Position numbers and translations under genes: made by a program. From Asterionellopsis glacialis (taxonomy: Eukaryota > Bacillariophyta > Plagiogrammaphyceae > Rhaphoneidales > Asterionellopsidaceae): DNA of 20,719 nt. Each line of letters starts with the position of its first letter. The stretch's first letter is position 1. The notes beneath the pieces are model-generated. The model worked only from the letters and a program-made list of their open reading frames with translations. It was not told where the DNA came from and did no database searches. The stretch is from NCBI GenBank assembly GCA_014885115.2, contig WKLE02006683.1, positions 1 to 20,719 on the forward strand, given 5' to 3'. Positions 9,275 through 16,882 of the stretch are shown piece by piece.

Positions 9275-10413
9275 TGTGACGGAAAAAACAAGTTATCTTT
9301 TGCACCACCCAACAGACGTACTACCGAAATCTTGGAATTCCTCACAATTTTGTTCGAGTATCTAACTTTTAACTAACCCACGTCAGTTGGCCAATCCCGT
9401 GAAAGTCGTGCGCTTCGCTATAATATCCGATTTTATGGCAATGATAAATCTTTTAAATAAAGGCTCAATTTGAAATAATCATGGAAGACACGTCCCTCCA
9501 TCCACAATTTCGAACAAACTAGACGCAGATGCAGATTGAATAACTTTTCCACCCTTGCCCAGTCGCAATTACTATTGCCGGTTGTCTTCGTCGTCGTCTC
9601 TTTTATTCAACTTGACAGAACGATCGAAGCAACGGCTTTATTGTAGAGTCCTTGACAACACAGTATTTATCAGCTGTAAACTCTTTGTCTAGTTCCAACC
9701 TAGGTGTGTACTTGAGAGTTCTCTTACCAGCTACTTACTAGGTCCTACGTATACATTGGTAGGAACTAGAGAAAAACAAGGTTCATGAAGTTTTCATGAA
9801 ATGTTTTTCCAAAGCCTGCAAAGTCGATTTTTCTACTGATGTGTCTATACAAAAATTGAACTCAGAAGTAGTACCAGATAGTTTGCCAGGAGTATCAGAC
9901 GTAGTATATATTTGGATTTGAAACAAAATTACTTCGTAGATGTATACAGATTATTCATCGCTAAGTACAGTATATGGCACTGTCAAACATTGAAAAAAAT
10001 TATGAAGGGCAGGTCTTGTTATGAAACATCCAATGAAACTATTGGTACTGTAGAGATCATACATGAAATTTTTCGAGTACCAGCAATCACATAACAATAA
10101 AAAATTCATTGCCATTCTGTTGGGAGAGGCAGGCGTAGTATATAATATTATTTAGGTTGATTAGACTTTTTCTTATTGTTTGGCCTACTCGGAGTCGTGA
10201 ATTTCATAAGATCACATGGTCAAACGGTCAATGATACACATATTACACGTCTATCTGGAATTTTGAATTTTCTTGGAAGGAAGATGACATCAGATTTGGC
10301 GGTGGATGGAGTTTTCTCCAATAGCTGGAAAGAAAAACCGTCACATAACCGACAACGTTAAGTAGGACTACTGTATCATCTTTTGATGGCAAAAATCTAC
10401 TTGAGAGGTATTA
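9275..10413. other. Promoter side of the TPR gene, then intergenic
   Basis: The first few hundred bases must contain the TPR gene's 5' leader and promoter; no clear TATA box is visible. TAGGTCCTACGTAT at 9739-9752 recurs exactly at 14210-14223. The open frames at 9912-10094 and 10176-10361 are short and without coding character. The stretch ends at the left target duplication of the element starting at 10414. Confidence 0.45.
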
Positions 10414-10466
10414 GGCCCGTTCTGTCAAGAAATAAAACTGCTCATAACTGCTCATAAAAACAGGGC
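10414..10466 (+). repeat. Left terminal inverted repeat
   Basis: 53 bp starting GGCCCGTTCTGTCAAG and ending AACAGGGC. It is the reverse complement of 11300-11351 with one extra A. Confidence 0.9.
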
Positions 10467-10597
10467 TCGTAAAACTTGATTTCGTCTGTTCTCGCCCGTT
10501 TATGAGGCAAAAACACCCTTCCTTGACAGAACGGGGTCAAAGCAGCCCTCATATTTCTTTCCTCACAAAAGCGACCCTGCTCAACAGCGGCTGCTAA

Positions 10598-10941
10598 GTC
10601 TTTTGCAACATAACCGATGACGAACCAGCTGCTGATAATGCGGCAGAGCCTCCTGCCGATGCTGCCGCGGAGGACGTTGCCGATGCAGACAATGGCATCA
10701 ACAACCCGATGAGAGAACGGATGCAGATGGCATCGACGACGCCGATGATACAACAGAGCCCAAGACTGTAGATGACTACCGCCATAAAATGATCACAGAC
10801 GGTAGTGTTTACATCAGCAACATCAGATACAACGAATATTTGCAAGATCAAGGCATCTTTGTTCCGCGCAACACACTGGAAACAACACGAGAAAGCCGAA
10901 ACAACGCGGAACAAGACAAATCTTCAACAAGACGACAATGA
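10598..10941 (+). pseudogene. Frameshifted passenger reading frame inside the Harbinger-like element
   Basis: Two overlapping plus-strand frames each look coding over part of this stretch. From about 10616 to 10700 one frame reads an Ala/Asp/Glu/Pro-rich peptide (DDEPAADNAAEPPADAAAED). From about 10717 to the TGA at 10939-10941 the next frame reads a mixed peptide containing VDDYRHKMITDGSVYISNIR and NEYLQDQGIFVPR. A single indel near 10700 would join them. The frame that carries the second half is open for about 100 codons from 10639 but has no early ATG. I do not recognise the protein; it shows no DDE transposase or Myb signature. It may be captured host sequence or a divergent element protein. 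Splicing rather than a frameshift is an alternative. Confidence 0.4.
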
Positions 10942-11185
10942 CAGCAACAAGGGAAAAACCGGTCAAGTTCTAACAGACAGAAGCAAGAATCAACTGCAAA
11001 GACAAAAATGGAAGGCAAGGCTAAGTGATACCATTGTTTTTTGTAAGATATTGGTTTATTGTTATGTTTTTTCATGAAATCCTTTGTTACGATAGGTCAT
11101 CATGGCGGGCTTTCTCAAACACACAAAAACCAATTCGGGTTGCATTTTTGAGAGAAGCGCTGTGAGTTTCGAAATACTGTACCGA

Positions 11186-11273
11186 GTTTTGTGAGAATTT
11201 TATGAGGCTGGAAACCTCCTAAAAAATCGGCCGATTTGGAGGGGGTTTCCACCTCATAAAATTCTCACAAAAC
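11186..11273. repeat. Near-perfect 88-bp palindrome inside the element
   Basis: The outer 22 bp (11186-11207) are the exact reverse complement of 11252-11273. The inner part continues with GGAAACC against GGTTTCC and closes on ATCGGCCGAT. A looser relative of the arm (CCTCATA, then CTCACAAAA) occurs at about 10554-10577. It would form a strong cruciform or RNA hairpin and may be a nested foldback insertion. Confidence 0.75.
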
Positions 11274-11299
11274 TGTTTCGACGTACAGGCCCAAATGAG

Positions 11300-11351
11300 G
11301 CCCTGTTTTATGAGCAGTTATGAGCAGTTTTATTTCTTGACAGAACGGGCC
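11300..11351 (-). repeat. Right terminal inverted repeat
   Basis: 52 bp ending CTTGACAGAACGGGCC, followed by the TTA duplication at 11352-11354. Confidence 0.9.
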
Positions 11352-12650
11352 TTATATTATTTACCTGGTACAGTTCGAGTTCTTTCAGGTCCGGTAGATA
11401 GCACTTTTGGTTCAGTTCAAAAAATTTTTTTTTAACAGGATACGGATACCTGGTACAGTAGGACCTACCAGGTACTGGTACATATCGGATAAACTAGGTC
11501 CTTGTAGAATGTCTGCTATCTAACCCACTTGGAAACAACTCGCAGAAGAACTCTCTCTCTAGTAGAGGACCTAAATGGTAGTGGGCAGACCAGGACTCTC
11601 GGACAACTAAAAAAAACTAAGAAAAATATGTTTATACTCATATCTATTAGAAACCATACGACTTCTAAACCTATAAAAGTAAATGGTTGGTTCCATTCTT
11701 GATTTCTGGCTTGTATTTGTAGCAACAACATTTGAAAAAGATCAAATATATATCAAGCTGCTGATTGGATTGTTAGCATTTAGGTGGTAGATGCAAAAAT
11801 TGCTTGGTAGCACTCTCTTTAGTGAATGAGTTCAGTGCCCAGCATCTTGCATTGCTGTGATCTTAAAGTACTCTAAAACTATCCATTCTTGATGGCTATT
11901 CTTCATCTCATTGTCACCAATACTATAAGTAAAGAATATATTGATCATTCTAAAAATAACGTTAGATCTTGTTGTTCTTGTGTTGGTGTTTGGTGGTCTA
12001 CTAAAAGGGGGTAGAGTGGACCATCAATCTTTAAAGGAGGAGTGGTGTGAAGATCAAAATATTTCCATTGTTGTTTTTTATCTGTGTTCCTTTGTGATTA
12101 TCTTAGCTCCCCATCATGAAAAAGAGAAAACATCTAAACTCCCAGCTCCTAGGTTGATGATACATAAAAAAGGGATCCTGTAAACATGGGACATCATCTG
12201 TAACTCAAAGGCTCTTGTGATGGACAGTACATCTAGGATTACTTCTTGCTCTCTTTGTGTCTCTCAATGCAGGAGTTTTGTGTTTCTTTATGTTTTGCAA
12301 AGGGGGGGGTCTTAACTGATAGCAGAGAGACAATCAGGAGTATTAGTAGACCACTGTGAAAAAAAATGTGAAGAATTTCCTGCTATTGTAAGACTGATTG
12401 ATTGTTCCTTTAGAACAATTATTTCTTTTAAAATCAATTGATTATGATTGAGTGGGACAGCTACTACTATTATTGTTATTATGAAAATCAATCTAATATT
12501 TTAGGTGTGTAGTATCTACTGCTAAGGTTCTCAATAAGTATATCAAGAATCTCTGTTCAAAAAAAATACTTTGATGTGCTGGAATATCCCTGTTGCAAGT
12601 CATGATCTTAGTAAACATCATATCTCAACAACCAGTCATATCATCACAAT
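11352..12650. other. Intergenic, about 1.3 kb, no gene seen
   Basis: This is A/T-rich with several GTACCAGGTA/TAGGTCCTA words near its left end (11362-11371, 11447-11481, about 11494-11500 and 11564-11571). The open frames at 11516-11731 (minus) and 11941-12183 (plus) show no family resemblance or coding bias. The rest shows no structure that I can support. Confidence 0.45.
11447..11481. repeat. Hairpin of the GTACCAGGTA family
   Basis: TACCTGGTA (11447-11455) and TACCAGGTA (11466-11474) are inverted arms around a 10-base loop that carries most of TAGGACCT (11459-11466). An extra CTGGTAC follows. It combines both dispersed words of this window in one structure. Confidence 0.7.
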
Positions 12651-12663
12651 AGGGTGTTCAGGC

Positions 12664-12775
12664 ATCAAATTGCCACTCAAAAAATGGCAAATGTGTGCCC
12701 ACTGACACCCCAGTTTTTGAAAAAACCTGGATGTTTGCCAAAACTTGAAGTGGCAATTTGAAGTGGCAATTTGAT
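12664..12775. repeat. 14-bp inverted repeat with a 13-bp tandem duplication in one arm
   Basis: ATCAAATTGCCACT (12664-12677) is exactly complementary to AGTGGCAATTTGAT (12762-12775). The right arm is doubled as two copies of TTGAAGTGGCAAT (12745-12757 and 12758-12770). Confidence 0.7.
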
Positions 12776-13108
12776 CTGCACCAACTTTTGGCAAATTTGG
12801 CTCATTAGTTGTTGCTGGTAGAATCTACACAAAGACATACCAAAATGACGCTGGTAGAATCCTACCAGTGCCATCTGGTATGTCCAAAAACAGCATGTTT
12901 CTCCCTCTGACAGAATTGGAAAAGAAGATTCCTGCTGGGAAACATCAAGCCAATTTAACAGCTTTTATCTATGTACCAGGTAATATCCTTGTACTATACT
13001 AGACTAGTCCTCCTACCACTGCTGCTATGTAGTCTAGGTACTGTACCACACACTTACATGCAAGAAAAATATCAAAGATAATGTCATTGACAACAATCAT
13101 CCTCACAA

Positions 13109-13456
13109 ATGAACAAAGAGCAACAAGAACAAGATGACATATCCACAGCATACACCATGTCCTCATCTAACACTCAAACCTCTACTAACATCACCAACAA
13201 CTTGAGTAGTAACTTAAGGTTGATTGCCAGAGCAGCATTAGGAGCTGACTGGCAGTGTGGTCATGCTGGTTCTTCCTCAGAGTCTAGTGAGAGTTCTCTG
13301 CCAGCAGCAGTACCAGCTGCTTCTTCACCCTCTCTTTATACTCAAGAAGAAAGGAATATGGATGCAGAAGCAATAAATTACTTCTATGCCATATCTCAAA
13401 CTTTTGCAACAGAAGATCCTGTCCTTTTCCATTCAAGATGTTATGATTGTATGTAA
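13109..13456 (+). CDS. Hypothetical protein, possible element ORF
   Basis: This is a 115-codon open frame starting ATGAACAAAG. The product is rich in Ser, Thr, Asn and Gln in its first 85 residues (for example SSSNTQTSTNITNNLSSN). It has one more ordered-looking stretch, LRLIARAALGADWQCG, and a C-terminus DAEAINYFYAISQTFATEDP that could be helical. I do not recognise a family. It lies wholly inside the candidate element 12651-13740, so it may be an element or passenger ORF. A chance frame in A-rich DNA is a real alternative. Confidence 0.25.
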   Translation: MNKEQQEQDDISTAYTMSSSNTQTSTNITNNLSSNLRLIARAALGADWQCGHAGSSSESSESSLPAAVPAASSPSLYTQEERNMDAEAINYFYAISQTFATEDPVLFHSRCYDCM

Positions 13457-13571
13457 AAAAGGGTTCTGACAAGATACAGTCCAGATACTGTATACCACCT
13501 GTCAGATGGTACATACCTGTTGGTTGTCAGACAGAGTCTCACTTTTCCAAAATGGAGAAGAAGTTGGGTGT

Positions 13572-13726
13572 GCATTTGAGTTGTCGCAAATTTGCCCAGA
13601 CACCAGTCATCAAAACCAAATGCACAATCTCATCAAATGCATGCCCAACTGCCAAAAAATGCTGCCACCCAATTATTGATTTATAAATCGAGGAGCAAGT
13701 GGGCACGCATTTGAGTTGTTGCAAAT
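13572..13726 (+). repeat. Direct repeat pair GCATTTGAGTTGTnGCAAAT
   Basis: The 20-base word occurs at 13572-13591 and 13707-13726 with one C/T difference, each copy preceded by a G-rich AGTnGGGyryr stretch. An inverted relative lies at about 13634-13653. These sit in the right end of the candidate element. Confidence 0.6.
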
Positions 13727-13740
13727 GTCCTGGACATCCT

Positions 13741-14534
13741 AATAAAAGAAACTAAAGATGCCTGCAACATTGTGTGAGTTTCAATATGCTCATTGAAACA
13801 ATTGTGAGTTAATCGGTTGACTTTATTCTGTGAGCTTCCAGCGAATGACGGAGTCTGGGTGATGACGAGGAGCGTTGGGTTGCCAAGGAGCGAGCGAACG
13901 AACGAACATTCGTGCAAGACGGACGCGTGCGTCTCTGGAGTCTCCCCCCGAACTTGAATCTTTCAAGTCGAACGAGTCGTACAACGGCTACGTTGTGGGC
14001 AAAACAAGATGACGTGCCGCCAAGCTCACAGCCACACAAGCAAAAATGCACTATGAACGGCCCTATGAACAGTAAAATTACTATGACCTATAGAGAGAAC
14101 CGACTGTAGTGAGTTAGTTAGCAGGTCCTATGTACCAGTTAGAAAACCAAAGACGAACGAATGCATTAGCTTATCTTACACAATAGAATGGATCCTACCT
14201 GGTACTTTGTAGGTCCTACGTATTCCAAGAAGTGATTATCGTACCAGCTACAGGAACACATGACTGGTAACACGCCGCCACTGAAAAGAACGCAGGCACA
14301 TGGGTAGCCATCCATTTGTTTCACGGCATTTTCTACAGAAAATTTTAGTATAAAAACAATAAAAAGAAATTACATTTTTCTATAGGGCATTCTTCTATGG
14401 ATTCCAAGTAACACGAATACAACAATTCAAGAATACAAACAAGCGATTCGCGCAGGATTGAATTTCCCCCCCTTCGATTGTTGTCGGGTATTATTTCCGT
14501 CCAAGCCTAGCGACACGACGGAACACTTTTAACC
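13741..14534. promoter_or_regulatory. 5' flank of eIF4A, no other gene seen
   Basis: The stretch 13830-14060 is more GC-rich than its surroundings, with GAAC tandem units near 13896 and a GACGCGTGCGTC near-palindrome. Frames open on both strands there (13912-14109 plus, 13809-14051 minus) are mutual shadows with no family match. TAGGTCCTACGTAT (14210-14223), TACCTGGTAC (14196-14205) and AGGTCCTATGTACCAG (14123-14138) cluster here. A TATA-like word at 14349-14356 precedes the ATG by about 180 bp. Confidence 0.4.
14349..14356 (+). promoter_or_regulatory. TATA-like box upstream of eIF4A
   Basis: TATAAAAA lies 179 bp before the eIF4A start codon. It is plausible as a core promoter if the 5' leader is about 150 bases, but the surrounding DNA is A/T-rich and such words arise by chance. 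Confidence 0.25.
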
Positions 14535-16393
14535 ATGAGCGACGAGCAAGAGTACAGGTCAGTTTAAAACAATTCGCCATGACAATTCGAATGAGATTTT
14601 TGTGTAAATGTCGACTGCCCCGTGCCGTCTCACTTTTTGAAATAGGATGAAAACAAATCCTATGCGACGCTCGTTTGATCATCGTTTGTCGTGCATACAA
14701 ATTCCCCTCGCTTTTGCGGTGCATAGGGTGAAAGGAAAAGAGGTTATGGGTCCACAAAAAATGCGGGAACCAGCAGAATATAAAAATATTTTCCGCGGTT
14801 TTGTCTTTGAACGCAATTGCAACCACGAAAGAACAAGATGATTTTTTAGCAAGAAACAAATAAAAACTCACCTTTTCTTGTATCGTGTCTTTTATGAATG
14901 CAACAGTGAACAGCCTCCCGCCCAAGAAGGCGAGGGTGGGGATGGTCCCGGAGATGTTGCAGAACTCGACATTGACTCCAACTGGGATGAAGTCATTGAA
15001 ACTTTCGATGGCATGGAGTTGCCCGAAGAACTTCTTCGTGGTATTTACGCATATGGTTTCGAAAAGCCATCTGCTATTCAGCAAAGAGCTATCCGTCCTA
15101 CCATTCTTGGAAAGGATTTGATTGCTCAAGCTCAATCAGGAACGGTGCGTTTGAATTTTGTTCAATAAATTGTTCTTTTGCCAAATGAAAAACAACAAAA
15201 AGCAAGGGAGGAAGAATAGTATGTTAAACACCATCTTTCGAGTCTGAATAGAGTCACCCTCGACGTGTCTGAAAAATCTCCATACTCAAAATCAGACCTT
15301 GGAACGAATTTTTGTTTTGGATGCAGTTTTGGCAAAGATGCAAAGTACATCCGACTCATTCATCTTTTCTGTTTCTCTCTCTTTGAAAATAATCAATAAA
15401 AAACAAAATAAACAGGGTAAAACCGCTACCTTTGCTGTGGGAACTCTTGCCAAGCTTGATGCTAAGCTTCGTGAGTGCCAATCTCTCATTCTTGCACCTA
15501 CCCGTGAGTTGGCTCAACAAATTCAAAAGGTTGTTATCGCCCTCGGTGATTACATGGATGTCCAAGTCCATGCCTGTGTTGGTGGTACCGCCGTCCGTGA
15601 TGACATTCGTACTCTTCAGGGAGGTGTTCACGTTGTTGTTGGTACTCCCGGACGTGTGTACGATATGATCAACCGTCGTGCTCTCCGTCTTGACTCCATT
15701 CGTCAATTCTTTTTGGATGAAGCCGATGAGATGCTTTCCCGTGGTTTCAAGGACCAGATCTATGACATCTTCAAGTTCCTTCCTGAAACGGTCCAGGTCT
15801 GTCTTTTCTCTGCTACCATGCCCCTTGATGTGCTTGAGGTGACCCAAAAATTCATGCGTGATCCCGTCCGTATTCTTGTCAAGAAGGACGAACTTACCCT
15901 TGAGGGTATTAAGCAGTTTTACATTGCTGTTGAGAGGGAGGAGTGGAAGCTTGAGACTCTTTGTGATCTTTACGAGACCCTTACCATCACTCAAGCCATC
16001 ATCTACTGTAATACCCGACGCAAGGTCGACTGGCTTCAAGAAGAAATGCAGAAGCGTGATTTCACTGTCTCATGCATGCACGGAGACATGGACCAACGCG
16101 AGCGTGATATCATTATGCGAGAATTCCGTTCCGGTTCCTCCCGTGTTTTGATTACCACGGATCTTTTGGCTCGTGGTATCGATGTCCAGCAAGTATCGCT
16201 AGTCATCAACTTTGACCTTCCCACTAACCGTGAGAACTACATCCATCGTATCGGTCGTTCTGGACGTTTCGGACGTAAGGGTGTTGCCATCAACTTCCTC
16301 ACTGAGGGAGATGTTCGTTACCTTCGTGATATCGAACAGTTTTACACTACCGAGATTACTGAGATGCCCATGGACGTTGCGGATCTCATCTAA
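14535..16393 (+). CDS. eIF4A: Eukaryotic initiation factor 4A, DEAD-box RNA helicase, three exons
   Basis: Exons are 14535-14557 (7 codons plus 2 bases), 14907-15144 and 15416-16393. Joined, they give 412 residues, the normal eIF4A length. Introns use GTCAGT...ACAG and GTGCGT...ACAG. All helicase motifs are present: Q motif (Phe59 to Gln66), motif I AQSGTGKT (83-90), Ia [18 protein letters not shown] (188-191), SAT (219-221), then [27 protein letters not shown] and [13 protein letters not shown]. The C-terminus MDVADLI matches the eIF4A family. The N-terminus [18 protein letters not shown] is acidic and Gly-rich. The enzyme uses ATP to unwind mRNA 5' leaders as part of eIF4F in the cytoplasm. 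The second intron falls exactly inside motif I, between Thr87 and Gly88. The closely related eIF4A-III of the exon junction complex is the main alternative, but the sequence fits eIF4A proper better. Confidence 0.96.
14558..14906 (+). other. eIF4A intron 1 (349 bp)
   Basis: It starts GTCAGT after seven codons plus two bases and ends GCAACAG. The split Ser codon (AG|T) restores frame with [11 protein letters not shown]. It is long for a diatom-like intron and close to the start codon, as introns that boost expression often are; that role is inferred. Confidence 0.88.
15145..15415 (+). other. eIF4A intron 2 (271 bp)
   Basis: Donor GTGCGT and acceptor AAACAG, phase 0, between the ACG and GGT codons of the Walker A motif. 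In-frame stops inside it make removal necessary. Confidence 0.92.
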
Positions 16394-16882
16394 ATACAAA
16401 AGAAACAAACCATAAAAAGTGCAAAAATGTTTATTAAATAACTCAGTTTTGAAATTCTCGTCCATCCTGTTTGCGAGCTTCAGTTTTCACTTTGTAAGTG
16501 AGCAGTAGTATGTTTTCGAATCATCCGTTACAACTTTCAGACGGAGTAGTGAGAATAGACAATGCAGTGAGCCGGGATTATCGTCTATCTCATTTGGAGA
16601 AACGCTGAGGAAATCATTCCGTTGCCATTGGAGTTCGACGTCAAACAGAAAATAGAAGGAGTGCAAAAGCGTCTTCTCTGAAATGGCTTAATTATGAAAT
16701 TATCCTATAATATTCCCTATATGACTCAGTTTTGAAACTTCTCGTTCAGTCTCAAGACATCCCGGTGCTATTTTCTAAATGTGAGAAGGAGTTGACGAGT
16801 GAATTCCAGAGGGATCCTTTACGTAGTTCTACGTATAGATGAGAAAAAATAATACAGTAGCGAAAAAAGAGAAGATGCTTCC
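16394..16882. other. Convergent 3' flanks of eIF4A and cyclophilin
   Basis: There is no gene. A 24-base stretch at 16441-16464 (ACTCAGTTTTGAAATTCTCG and following) recurs at 16724-16748 with few changes, about 283 bp apart. This may reflect a partial duplication of the eIF4A 3' region. Confidence 0.5.

Larger units (their letters stand above)
10414..11351. mobile_element. Non-autonomous DNA transposon, PIF/Harbinger-like (938 bp)
   Basis: The ends are terminal inverted repeats of 53 bp (10414-10466) and 52 bp (11300-11351), identical but for one A in a poly-A run, and begin GGCCCGTTCTGTCAAG. Both sides are flanked by TTA (10411-10413 and 11352-11354). A 3-bp TTA/TAA target duplication with a GGCC-starting end is the signature of PIF/Harbinger elements. 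There is no transposase: the inside holds a frameshifted, unrecognised reading frame (10598-10941) and a large palindrome (11186-11273). The near identity of the ends suggests recent movement. The TIR contains a 10-bp tandem repeat (ACTGCTCATA twice). An internal copy of CTTGACAGAACGGG at 10522-10535, oriented like the right end, makes the first 120 bp look like a smaller nested element. Confidence 0.8.
12651..13740. mobile_element. Candidate TIR-bounded element, superfamily unclear (1090 bp)
   Basis: The left end AGGGTGTTCAGG-CAT and the reverse complement of the right end AGGATGTCCAGGACAT match with two substitutions and one gap. Further in, CAAATGTGTGCCCACT on the left matches CAAATGCGTGCCCACT on the right in inverted orientation. 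AAT lies directly outside both ends (12648-12650, 13741-13743). If the outermost A/T pair is left out of the element, the duplication could equally be TA. Both ends carry further imperfect copies of an AGTGGGCAxRCATTTG module and inverted repeats (12664-12677 with 12762-12775), as in foldback-like MITEs. The interior has a 115-codon ORF at 13109-13456 but no transposase. The ends are diverged, so this is an old copy or a chance arrangement. Confidence 0.4.

Noticed and set aside
10442..11077. Minus-strand and plus-strand frames inside the Harbinger-like element (10442-10753, 10594-10914, 10848-11075, 10805-11077)
   Set aside because: Compositions such as poly-Ala/Ser on the minus strand mirror the Ala/Asp-rich plus-strand frame; only the 10598-10941 frames look coding.
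13809..14109. Overlapping plus and minus open frames in the GC-richer block before eIF4A
   Set aside because: They are mutual shadows caused by higher GC, with no start context, splice sites or family match.
14491..15135. 214-codon minus-strand open frame over eIF4A exon 1, intron 1 and exon 2
   Set aside because: It runs across verified splice sites of eIF4A on the other strand and has no domain signature.
15356..16039. 227-codon open frame antisense to eIF4A
   Set aside because: It is a shadow of the strongly biased eIF4A codon use; its peptide resembles no family and the sense strand is certain.
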